A stretch of DNA of 47,500 nt, from NCBI RefSeq assembly GCF_964340395.1, contig NC_135557.1, positions 17,894,730-17,942,229 on the forward strand, in the 5' to 3' direction. Of this stretch, positions 24,801-38,400 are shown piece after piece; the first letter of the stretch is position 1; every line of letters begins with the position of its first letter. The position numbers were made by a program, and so were the translations under genes. The notes beneath the pieces were generated by a model. That model saw only the letters and a program-made list of their open reading frames with translations, was not told where the DNA came from and searched no databases. The stretch is from Glandiceps talaboti. Taxonomy: Eukaryota; Hemichordata; Enteropneusta; Spengelidae.

Positions 24801-27800
24801 GGTGTGATACAATGTATCAATATGTGTTCACAGTGTGATACAATGTATTGATATGTGTATCAGTGTGACATAATGTTTTGATGTGTTCAATGTGATACAG
24901 TGTATTGATTTGTGTTTACAGTGAGATACAATGTGTTGATGTGTTTACAGTGTGATACAGTGTATCAATTTAAGTTTACATTGTCACTGTAGTACAACAT
25001 ATCAATTTACACAGTATACACAAAATGTAACAACTTTAAGATGTGTACAGTACAGACCAATTTAAGTTTTAACACTAACATGGATAAACAACACAAGTGA
25101 TGATTTGTATTCCCATATATTCATGCAGTAACCTTTTCCAGCCACCATAATGTACATTCAAAACCCCAAGATGGATAAAAACCCCAAGATGGATAAAAAC
25201 CACAGCAAACAAGAAATAATGATGGCCACAATTATATAACAACACAAAACTACATACACAAGATTATATGAATTGCACACAGTGTGATAAAGACACAAAT
25301 ACATATGATAACAACAGATGAACTACCGAAAAACTAACACAGGTATAAACTAAAACTATCATTGTGACATGTTGTTATAACCTATCAATGGATGGTGATG
25401 TAACTACCAAATAAAGCTTGATAAAACGAAAGTACTGGGCCCTTGCTTGAGTGAGGGCGCTAATGCAGATAAATATAGTACATTCACAGTAGGACAGCAT
25501 TGTATGGTTTAGTCTATGGGAACACAGAAACAGAATTTTTCTTCTTTATATAATGTTAAAGGGGAACACACTCCAGGAAATAGAAACATGTTCATAAACT
25601 ATAGGTTCTGGAGAGTCATTTCATGATTTTACATTACCTACAATTACTTGCAATTTCAGAAAAAAACATCAAGTTGATCTTGTACCTTTATAGGGTATCT
25701 TTGCTATGGGCCGCATTGCTTCATAGAAATGATTATTCATCGTTGAACAATGAATATTCATGAGAGATATTTCACACTACAGGGAATAAACACTAGTCTT
25801 GATTGCAATTTATTAGATCAGCATGTCACTATTACCCAGTGTAATCTCCTACAGTCAACAACAATAGTTTTAGTTTGTATCCATCTAAGTTTTCCCAATA
25901 GTACATTTCCCATAACGTTACTGTAGACATGTAAAACAGTACAAAATTGTTACTTTGGAATGATACATTGGTAAGGAAAGCGACGTTTCGATCTGTCTAT
26001 TACGGACCGGGATCACGCAAGTATTTAGTTATTCAGCATTCATGTCTCTCTCTGAACATCAACGCTGAATAAATAAATCATTGCATGATCAAGGTCTGTA
26101 GTACACGGATCGAAACATCAAATTCGTTTCCAATTTACAGTTCCGAACTAACTATATTGTACTGTCCTATTGATTCTTTGAACCATGAATAATATATTCA
26201 ACATTATGTACACATACTTAAAATGAGTAAAATAATGTCAACATTAAAACACACACAACATATACGTAATCAACATCATACAGTTACCTTGTTTGTAACC
26301 TTTGAAAGGTAAGCAAGCAATAACAGCAAAGAAAGAAAAAAAATATCAAGCAGATACCGAGATTAGTAAAATGTAACTTTCTAAGCAAACAGACATGCCT
26401 AATATATCAAAACTTGTATTAGTATTGATGCAGCTGAAGCAGTTCTTTCGGTTAGGGAAAGCATCAAGCAAATATGACCCTTTTAGGTGACACAGATTGT
26501 TTCTGGTGGTTTCTTGTGTGTGACTGGATTCAGTAAATCATCCATTGACATGATTGTGTTAAAATGTACACAATGTTTCCTGAAGTAACTTTAATGTGGG
26601 GGGGGGGGGGGGGGGCGGTTTATAAAATATTCATGGACTATAAATCCTGAAATATTAATATGGAGAGAAACGTTGCTTAAATGGTGGGAGCCTGGTGACA
26701 GGATCAAAAGTTGTGACTTGTTTTATTTGTCAACAATGTAGAACAATAGACTGACACATTAGACAATAGACATTAGACAACAGAGAGACATTTGTATTCA
26801 AGCTAGGGAGTTAGAGGAATGTAGAACAGTGGACTGACTCTACAATAGATACATATTTGTATTAAATTTTATTGTCATGGTAAGGTAAGGAACAGAAGTA
26901 GGTTTACAATCCCAAATAAGACCTCATTCTGAGAGATGCAAAATTTCAATGGAAAGCCACCAACAAAGGTCAGATTCGCATGATGATTCCCAGATTCAAT
27001 GCAATGCTATGCGCATTTTCAAAAGTGCTAAAAAACAGTAAACATGCTGCAAACTACCATGAAAAATGCTAATAAAAATATTGTCCTGCATGCAATTATC
27101 CCTACCCTGTCGATAGTTGCATTACTTGACTTCAGGTCTAGCCTATTAATGTGACTTGCACTCTGTGAGAAAGGTATGTGATTAAGCAGGGTAAGGGTTA
27201 AAGGTCACACTAGAATGGATTCATTTTTTTGAGGAGAAACACATTACAGCTGCTGTAAGTGTATCTAGGGTGAGAACTTATAAAAAACAAAAGGCTGTAA
27301 TAAAATTGTAGTTAATGCATTGAGGGCGCCCTCAACAAAATAGCATTTTCAAACTCTACCAAAAGAGATTCTATGGTGAGGTTCAATCCTGTACTCTACT
27401 TGAGCATCATAAAATAATATCTAGCTGTTTTTACACAAAATCAAACATAATTTTGGCTCAGTATATTTCTCTTTTCAACAGTATTTCTCTTTTCAAAACA
27501 GTCCTTCAAAATGCCTTCATTTTTTAATCTTGCCATTTAACGGAGTATAGAAAAGTGAGGGCCAGGGATCATATTTTACTCGTCTCTCCTTCTCAAGAGA
27601 CATAATTTAACAATTTCAAGGTCAAGGTCAAATGACAAAAAAACAATGGCAAGACATAAAGCGGATCATTACCTGTTGTTTGCTGACATGATTGAGTTCT
27701 TTATGGACAGCGTCTTCTGTCTCAACTTGTTCCTTCATACGCTTCCTTGCAGCAAGTTTGGCCATAAGTTCTTCTTTTTGTCTGTCTCTCTGGGAATCTA

Positions 27801-30800
27801 ATTTGTCTTTCAGATTTTCGGTATTTTTGTTGTATTCCTCAATGATTTTGTCTCTCTCCTCCTTAGCGACATTGCCATCTTCCATCAGTGACTGAAATAA
27901 AACAAACAAAATGATAATTTGGATGTTGAGGGCGCTAGAAATAATGCCCATCAAAAAATGTAGACAAAAGTATTGATCACTGCATACATTGAGGGTGGTA
28001 GATCTACTCTGAAATGGCATTGTGACGACTGTATTTCTGTGTAGTTTTGTGAAGTATTTAAGTGTTAGGAATATTCTCAATGTGAAAAAAGGATTTTAAG
28101 AGAACCAGAGTTTAATAGCTTAATACACCATGTAATACACTGGTTAAGAGTAATTCTGACCATTTCAGAAATCAGACTACCTTACTTACTCATGACCGTC
28201 CCCCTCATAAATACAAGCGATGATAATGCAAATTGTGTAATTTTCATCCCATTTTGCATATTAATCACAATTACATCTCTAAAATACAAATTTATCAAAT
28301 TTTGAAACTCACATTCAATGCTTCTAGATGTGTTTTACGTTGGTCTTCATTTGCGAGTTCATCAAGGACATTCAACAGTGCTTGCTCTTCTCGTTTTCGG
28401 TCGGCTTCTTCCTGTGCCTCTAAGGCTTCTAGGTACTCCTTTTCTTCATCAGATCCAGGTGTGATACCAGGTGGCAGAGACTTCTTCTCTCGTTTCTTGT
28501 CCTTGCGTGCCTTCATTCTCTCTTTGAAGTTATTCTTCACGTCCTTGCTTCGTTTACTTTGCTGTATATCGTGAGTAGAAATTATCAGTTAATGTAGTAC
28601 ATAACTTGGAAATAAAAATACAGAAACTGCTCTTTTTACTTTCTTCAAGAAAAATAAATCCATTCTTATGAAAATCAAGAAAAAAAATTCGGGGTTACCA
28701 CACATATTTTTGAAATAGCAGTCAAAATGATATCAAAATGAACCCCATTCAGAATCCAAAATGGCCGCACATGTTACAACTGAAACATAGAGGGATTGCC
28801 AAATGACTATGCATATCATACACATTTAATGTTCCCTAATAACAATTTAGATAGATAAGAAACAGGCTTCCCACAGACCACTCAATACAAATATAAACAA
28901 CATCATCCCACCCCTACTGATACACAGACACACACACATCGTCCTTGAAACAAACAAGCTGTTGAAAGCCATCACATTGCAGGCTTGGATTTTGACACAT
29001 ACAAGTGTATTGATTCAAAGTTACAAGTGATATATTTGTGCACATACAGTGCCTACTTGTCAGCAGGAGTGTAGTGTTGTTTGTATTTGTACTGAGTGGT
29101 ATGTGGGAAGCTCTGTAATATTAGCTATTATTAGATATTAGCTGACAGCAACGAAAAGAAGTAGACAGAAATTATGGTTACCATGGATACTGTTTCCAAG
29201 GCGTTGTCCACTTTCTGTTTGTTGCTTGAGTTAAGGGCTCTCATTCTAGCCTCCATTTCAGCATCAATTTCAGCACGTCTTCTTTCGGCATCAGCAGCCT
29301 GAGAACATAAAAACAGTCGACATATGATATGGTGCATTTACAACTGTGGAAACCGAGGTTTCAGCAAATTAAGATAGGTACATACCCAATCTATTGTTGC
29401 AATATGTTGATATAAACTACTGAATGTACAATGGTTTAATGACACACACAGTAGGGTGGAATTTCTGATGATGTCCATGAACTTGCAATGTAAATTTTGA
29501 AACCTTCCAGTGTTCACAGTATCTTGACTACATGGTGATTATATCCACACAACAAAGGCACAGCTACATATCCCGTAATATAATCTACCACACCCAAATA
29601 TGGTATTACATACACTAAAAATGTCCAGGAAATTGCTATTATGCCACGAATTTCCCTAACAGCACATGGAGACTACATGGAACTTACAGTTCCTTTTTCA
29701 GGTTTTATCTAACGGTGACTTGAATAATTACCTTCTCCATGTCTTCAGCATATTGTCTTTGTAAATCAGCAAGTAGTTTTTCTTGGTGTAATGCTAACAT
29801 CTTAAGATCCATATCTAGATCATCCTCACTTGGGTCTGTCATCTCAGGTACATCTTGTTCAGTTAAACCCTCAGCCTTGGCCTCTGCAATGTGTTTTCTG
29901 TCAGAATGAAAATAATTAAAATATATAATACATTTGTTATAATATTGTCCTGGATGCTAACTGTGGTTTCTAACTTAGGTTTTTAACCGTGAGTGAAAGT
30001 ATAAATCGTAATGATACTGTATAGGAACTAGAGTATTGAAATATATATTGTAAATATGTATTTAAACTTGCCAGAGCTATCGTATCAAGTATACATTCTA
30101 ACTTACCGATGTAAATCTGCCTTCTTCTTCTTCCGTTTGTCTCTCAGTTTTTGTCGCAACTTTGCCAAGCTATCTTGTTTCTCCTTTTCCAGTTTTTCTG
30201 ACATCTTTTGTACCTATAGAAATCAAAATAACACATTAATAGTTTACTTATTTTAATTACTAAAGCTACAAGTGGGGTTGTCGGTGGCCTAGTGGTTAAA
30301 CCACTTGCCTCTTACCACTGCGGTCGGGGTTCGAACCCCATTCAGGGTTCGATTAAATTTACCATGCTGTAAGTAAGAAGAGTGTCGTTCAGTTTGACTC
30401 TACCGAACAACGCAGGTTTTCCCCGGGTACTCCGGTTTCCTCCTGCATTAACACTGAACCCATGAGGGATGGCCCTCACTGGACTTCTTGGGAGACAAGT
30501 GTTTATATGCTTAAAGAACTATCCAGTATAAATAAAGATTATTGTTATTATTATTATTATTATTACATGCATTTTATGATTTATTTAATATCTCAGTTTC
30601 TATTATCGTAATGAATTCACAAGTTAGTGTTTCCTTTTAATTATAACAAGACTCAGGATTCAACCCCTGGCTGCAGTGGAAAGAGGAAATGGCTTAACCC
30701 TTTCATGACTGGAGACAAGTTTTAAATAATTTTGGGACCCAATTTATATGAACATTTTCATAGTTATAATAATATTACTTCATTACGAAATAACATTTCT

Positions 30801-32688
30801 TTAATTCCAGTCTAAAATGAAGCTGATATATGCCAAAAACTTACATAAAAACAAGAATTTTGTTCAAATAATTTTGGCGGCAAAGTTTTCAGAACTGAAT
30901 GGCTTAAAGGGCTGAATTTCAATCCTGTGACTCAACACTTCCAATTTAAGCCTGCATTTTCACGAACACAGTCCCCAAAATGAAACTAATTTCAAAAATA
31001 GTGACAGGTTTCTTTCCTGTATATTCATAATACTGTAGTCCAATATAAGGAGATACAAAATCTGGAATACTCGCTAAAATGGCAGTTTAATAGGCACTCA
31101 ATGAGCAATGTGAGTGTCATATGGTCAAAGCCATCTAGCATAATGAGTGTCATAAACCAACCCATATTTATATGCAAAGTAGACCTTTAACCATTCAGTG
31201 ACTGACAACCCTATGATCATTTTCCCTTGAAATTAAAAATGATAAAACACAATTTGTTGATTATCATCTTTGTTTCTAGCATTTCAACACAAAAGGAAAC
31301 AGAATGGTAACACTCTACCTGTTCTGCGTACTCCATCATAATCTTGGCTCTCTCTTCATCACTAGTTGCCTTACTCAGTTTTTCTTTCAGCTCCTTCTGT
31401 TTAGCTTTCAAAAACTGTTCCTTCTTATTTTCACTTTCCTGATAAGTACACATACACACAATTTCAAGTTAGTTTAAATCCTGGTAGAGCTCTTAAAAAG
31501 TACACATAAAAACTACGAAAGGTGTCACCTCAAAACTTACACTTACAGCGCTATCAGTAAGTATGCAGAGCTAGAGGGCTATTCTAAAAACTAGTTGAGC
31601 AAACATCCAAGTGATTGTTTTGAATAGATGTACACAGAACTTGCATTTTTTTATGCACACATTTTTGTTTGATTTTGTAAGGAATCTTATTATATTTCAT
31701 TTTGGTGATAGGTCCACAGGAAACTTTTCTTCAAAAATGACAATAAAAAAACCAACACAAAACCTAGTTGAGAATTCAGTAATTATTTTCAAGTTTTGGA
31801 GCTAGAAGTGAGAGTCAGAATGAATGCATGTAGTTGAGTATTGTAGCATAGAGAAAGCAAACACAAAGTTACCACTCAGATCATATTCCGGATAGTTCTA
31901 ACTGTACTGTTTTGTTAGTGTCTATCGATAATCAATACATGCCAAACAACCACTGCAATGCCCTTTCAAGAACACCCACAGTTCTTTAATACACAATGAA
32001 CATACAACTTTGTACTTTGCTATATGATTAACAGCCATGACCAAATTTACGTACGTCCTCACTTTACCAAATCTTGGACATCCTGTTTTCAATTCTTTGA
32101 TGCAAAAAGGTTTGAAGATCTATAACCAGAATATAGTGCATCTGTAAGATACGTCATGACGTTCCGCCCTCACTGAGATCGGCCGATGTGTGAGGGCGCC
32201 CCGTCATGGCGTACCTTACAGACTAAGTGCATTGATGCTATAAAATCTAACATTCCAACTTTACCTGAATAACTCCATTGATTTCTTTGATTTCATCACG
32301 TCTCATGTCATTCTCCAGGTTGACAATTTCAATAGTTTGTTTCTCGGCTAGAGTCTTGGCAAGACTGCTTCTCTGGGCATCTGTCATCATAGATGATGGT
32401 CCTTGCTGTACACCTAGTTTACTTCTGGCATCTACAAACAAACAATCCAACATTTAGAAATAAAACATAAACTTTTTTTTTTTTTTTTTTTTTACATAAT
32501 GCAACTTTTATTGCATTCTGATTGGTCAGATACTTGAAGGCTATAATTTCACTACTTTCGTCTAGCAGTAACTTATATATATACACACACACAGACACAC
32601 ACACACAGACACACTCAAAATCTCTGAGCAGTAACTTATACACACACAAACACACATACATACAGACACATAGACAGACAGACAGACA

Positions 32689-32733
<45 letters not shown>

Positions 32734-33897
32734 CCTCTAACAGCATGTCTCTTCATTTCAATCACTGCCTCTTACCTTTAATATTTCGTTCATCATCATC
32801 TGGTGAACTCTTCACTGGTTGGGCCGTAGTTTTACCACCTGGCTGGGTAACATTCAAATTAAGGACATCTCCTCTTACGATATTACGACCAACACCTGGT
32901 GATGTTGCACCCTATAGCAAATTATATACATATAAGATGACTTGCATTTAAGGCCTCAGTTTAGATTAGGATTAAGCTCTAGGTGTGAGCAACAGGTGTC
33001 AATTAATTTTTCGTACGTAAAAACTAACTCTTTTCAGAATAGAAATGGTTGAAGTATAACAAACTTGACTGACCTGTCTGTTGATATTAATATCACCACC
33101 CTGTCCATCTCCTAGCATTAGAGTAAAATGAGCTCCTCTCTCTAACATTGCTAGTAGTTGTTTGAGTAGTGGAATTATCTCCTTGTTAGAAGAGGCAGAT
33201 GGAATGTTGTCTTCTCCGTAGACACCTGGAATGGTAGCGTCGTAGTCTCCTGCCAACATTGCAGCATTTGTTAACACAATCTGAGAATTGGAAACAAAAT
33301 ACAATTACTGACACAATGCTCACTTTGACTTACACTCAATGATTGATTGATTGGTTGATTGATTGATAAATGGATCAATTGATTGATTGACACATATTGG
33401 GTTAAGTTTACCTTAGCTTCCAAACCTAATAGTTCACTTCTCTCCCTAGCATACTCTAAAGCAGAGTGTTCTTCATCCAGTTGTTCAGTTCTAGTCAGTA
33501 ATTGGTCCTGTAATTCACTCTGTAGTCTGGCCTTGGTTTGTTTATATCTCTGTAATACTGTGGCTTCAGCATCTGGATTCAATGCATCCTGTAATGAATT
33601 CAAAACAATCACAATGTTAACATAACACTTTCCTATGTTACCATGGCAATACTTCTACTGTCAAATTTTACAAAGTTTTATGTAAGTATGTATGTATGTA
33701 TGTATGTATGTATGTATGTATGTATGTATGTATGTATGTATGTATGTACATGCATGCATGTATCATGTATGTATGTATGTATGTATGTATGTATGTATGT
33801 ATGTATGTATGTATGTATGGATGTATGTAAGTATGTATGTATGGATGTATGCATAGATGTATGTATGTGTATTTATGTATTTATGTATGTATGTATG

Positions 33898-33936
<39 letters not shown>

Positions 33937-35435
33937 ATGTATGTATGTATGTATGTATGTATGTATGTATGTATGTATGTATGTATGTATATATGCATGT
34001 ATATCTGCCAATCTGTATGTGAGCATGTGTGCATGATTTGTATAACTGAGCATCAAACCAATTATTAATCACCTCTAGTTCAGCCATCCTGTCTCTGAAC
34101 TTGACCTCCTCAGCTTGTAATTTAGTGAAGAACTTCTTAATTGTATCAACAAACTTGGTGTGAGCTGTGTGGTGGCGCTCTTCACCTTCTCTCTCTGCCT
34201 GGTCTCCTGTAGGTGTCGTATGGAGAGAATATCATTTAGTCCATAATGTTTTTAGAATAAGAATGAGTGTACTAGCCTAGTAGGTATAATTCAAAATGTA
34301 CTTAACATAAAAGAGAGTATCAAAAAGATAGTTGAATCACACCAATTGTACAGACGTGCAAACAGCCAAAATAAGGTACCTAACCTCAATGTTTCTGAAT
34401 TATGTAAATGAATAACCATACATTCCATTTTCTTGTAGGTAAGACAGGATAACATGCCATCATTTTGTAAGCATGTCAAATTTGGCTTGGCATATTCCAT
34501 TAATCTGTAGGTAGGACAGGTGGACACACCCCAATGTTTTTAAGGTATAAAGCTTGACCTATTCCATAATTTGAAGGTAAGACAGGTTGGTAAAGTAACA
34601 TTATTTTGGTGTGAGAAACTGACACATTCTATTATTTTGGAGGTACGACAGCCTACATACCTTGGGTGAGAATTGCCACTACATCAGGTGGAAGTATGGT
34701 AGCTAGCTCCTCCTCTGCATCAGACCTTCTCTTGACTTCCCTCTTGGCAGATTCAGAGATTCCTCTGGCTTCTTCTGACATTGAGTCAAGGGCTTCTTCA
34801 ACCTGAAAATAAATCAGAACAAATCAGTTTATTCAGAAATTTATAACCACTAACACATTCCATATATGACAATTCATAAATTTACATATACCATATAAGG
34901 CATCTAAAATATTTACATACTCCATATGTGGCACCCTACACATTTCATATCCAATGATTGGCATTTCTCAAATACATGCATTCCATATTTGGGACATAAC
35001 ATATTTCCATATTCCATATTTTACATTTAAAAAAAATTTACATACACCATATTAGATATTTCAAATAGTTTTATATCCCATATTTGGCATTTTAGAACTT
35101 CTGAATAAACATATCCTTTGACTAACATATACACTCCCCCTCCCCTTCAAGACTGCAATAAATATTTGACCAATTATTACATGCTTACATACCTTGTTAG
35201 ACGTGATATCTTGTATTTCATGTGTCAGTTGATAGACTAGTAGCGACTCCTTTGTTGTGAGTTCCTCTTCTCGTTGACGCTGTCGTCTCCAGAAACTACG
35301 ACGTGCAACTAACTCATCCTCTAGTAGAGCAACCTGAAAGTGTAACATAGAATAAAACAGGGCTGAGTGAGTATAATGAATATGTGCACCAAATTTTGTT
35401 TGAATTGAGCTGGCCGTTTTTGAGAAAATGATGAC

Positions 35436-35474
<39 letters not shown>

Positions 35475-38400
35475 CACAGATGTTTCATCCTTAAAATATA
35501 ACCTTCCCTTAAGGAAGGTAAAAATTAAAATATAAGTTGTGATGAAAATGTCAAACGTGACCTTGAATCTGTACAGTGAAGTTATCTTTAGAAGAAAAGT
35601 CAATTTGAAAAATCTAAAACCTAGCAGATGACAGAAATGATTTTCGACAAATTTCAAATACTTGCATTTGTGAATGTATTTCAAATATTTTGATATAAAA
35701 CATAATTTTAAAACTAAACAATGACAGATGACTTGAATGAATGCAATATATTTAAAATATTACAATTATCTGCCAAAAAAATGATCTTTTAAAAATATGG
35801 CAGAAGATTTTTTTGTAAGATATATATTATATATTTCAAATATTGAATATTTCTGCAAAAATGTAGAAAAACAAAAATATTTACAGAGCTATTAAAAGTA
35901 AAGTAAGCTTACAGCAGAAAGAGGATGTGGGTTTTTTTTTCTTTCTTTTTCTATTATATTTAATTTAAAATGCTTAATATTTTGCTTATTAAAAAAAAAA
36001 AAGAAAGAAAAGAAAGAAAGCCGACAGCTGAATAAGTAGTCTGTAAAATACGTCATATTGTTCAGTCCTATCAGACGTCTAAACATCATATCTGACAGAC
36101 TACCAAATAAGGTAAAATAAAAGTGCTTACAGCTCCAAGGGGTGGCTTTCTCTTTCTATGTCCTCCAGATGCTAAGGTAACTGGTATAACAGTATTAGTG
36201 TCTGGGTTAGTTCTGACTCCACTGATAGGACTTAGATCACCAGTCACTGGGTCCACAGCTTGCTTACCAATCATTATAGGCACCAAACCTGTAGTAAATA
36301 TATGTATGGCAATATTGTCATGACAACGATTCCTGTAAAACCTGCTTCACAGGGAAACTTTTTAGACCCCACTTTAAATCTACATCCTATTCTCCTTGTT
36401 TATATCATTTTCTTCAGAATAAAAATATTAATTTAAAGACTGCATTCCATCAACTTTTTATACATCTCCATTTATTTCAATGGCAACAAGTCTCCATCAT
36501 TCAATACATAGCCCCCATCCCCCAAACAGAAATGTTCTCCGAATTAGTCTCTAGAATAAATTAGCTAATAGTCTATCACATCATATACTGAAATGTCTAC
36601 TCATCAAATACTCTGCAGATTAAATCCATTACATCCAATAGAAAGTAGAGATATAAAGTTTGCCCCATTTAATGAAAGAAAAATGCTTTTCTTTACTGGC
36701 ATGTAAGAATGAACTAGTTCAATACAAACTATCAGTTTTCATCACAGAGTTTTTACAACTAATAACTGTTTTGTTCACCAAACTGCACTGTACTGTAATA
36801 TCAATTGTACGCTAGCCACTATACAAGAGTTAGACTAACTATCCATTATTTTATTCAGAAAGTTAAGGAAGTGGTGATAATTGAACAAAAAGTCATGAGT
36901 GACAAAAACTTTAAATTAAAATGGAATAGATTTATGCCTCTAGTTTTATGAACATGTGAACTCGCACATCTGTTGTGTTTGTCTTTATGTCCGCTTTGTC
37001 TATTGTCTTAGTCTTTTTTTCCCTTTGTCTGTGATTGTTTTCATTGTGATGTATATTTAAATTACAAATAATAAAAAAGTATTAAAAGAAAAAAAAACTG
37101 CACTGTACTGCATTTATTCTTCCCTGACTTCCCTTTCCTTTGATTATTAGAAGTAGGATATATTTTCTGTTTCTCTCTCAACTGTAATGTAACTTCTTTG
37201 TGCGATGGGCTGAGGCCTTAGCATTTGAAATAAAGCAAAGCACATAAATAGGTTGCTATTCCAAACACACAAACACAAACAAACAAACACACATACCTTC
37301 TCCATCTGGATCTTCCATGGTTCCACCTAGTGGTTTGATTTCTCCAGTATTGACATCTCTCTCGGCACCCAGTATTGGAACCTGTTGTCCTGAACCACCA
37401 GGATCCTGCATGGTGGTACCAACCAAGATTGGTAGTAACTGACCAGTAGCTGAGAACTCATACATACCTATTGTAATGAGAATTTTCAAAATTAGTGTTA
37501 TTCATAACAAGTGCGTCTGGTAATAATGGTACAAATTTATTAAGCAGGGCTCAATTTTACTTCTCCTTTTATTACTGATTAAGATCAAAGACCTTTATAA
37601 AGCTCCGATGGTTTTCAAAAGTCCAGTCCAGTGCATATTTGCTAGTACAATGGATTCATATAATTATCATAATCTATATTTATACTGGATAGTTCTTTAG
37701 GTATATAAACACTTGTCTCCCAAGAAGTCCAGTGAGGGACATCACTCATGGGTTGTGTTAATGGAAAACTTTACATTGTTCGGTAGAGTCAAACTGAACG
37801 GCACTCTCCTTACTTACAGCATGGTAGCTCTTTCTGAAAGGCACCAGTGAAGTATAAACTTACCAGCACATCCTCCAGTAGCTGCTAAGATGGTAGCTCT
37901 TTCTTCACGTCGTGTCAAATCATGACTAGATCGTATCAGAGATGATTTGCACTTATTTCTAGATTTGATCATTTCTTTGAGAGCAGTTTCTAACTGACTT
38001 TGTTCATGACGAGTGTTAGCACCAGCAGGACCTGACAACAGAAATAGAAGTGAAATAATCAAAATGTTTTATTCTTCTAAAAGAGCTAAATGTGTGGGAA
38101 TGTCGGTATGAAAGTAGACTCTCTCACAGTCCTCGGAGCTTCGCTTTACTAAAATTAACGCTAAATGAATTATTTTGTATGTACCGATACCATCTACATA
38201 ATGTATCCATGACCGCACTCGAATAACCTTGTACAATGCACCCTCTTCGACCACATAGAGATAACTATTAGTGTGACTGCGAAGCTCCGTGGCTTCGCGA
38301 AAACACGGAGCATCGCAGTCACACGTCAACCAATGGTTATCTCTATCACAGTAGAAGGATATTCGAGTATGGTTATATAGCTGGTAATTTTAGTAAAGCG

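Larger units (their letters stand above)
24534..27672. other. Largest intron, between exons 27 and 28
   Basis: 3.1 kb without a convincing exon. It contains a degenerate ~35-bp tandem array (24780-25010), the palindromic element at 25936-26165 and an 18-base poly(G) tract (26598-26615). Its flanking exons are both phase 0, so a missed phase 0 exon cannot be excluded. Confidence 0.55.

Noticed and set aside
30274-30350. A functional tRNA gene
   Set aside because: A and B boxes are present, but the sequence continues into a SINE body and tail, and no proper tRNA cloverleaf with anticodon arm was evident.
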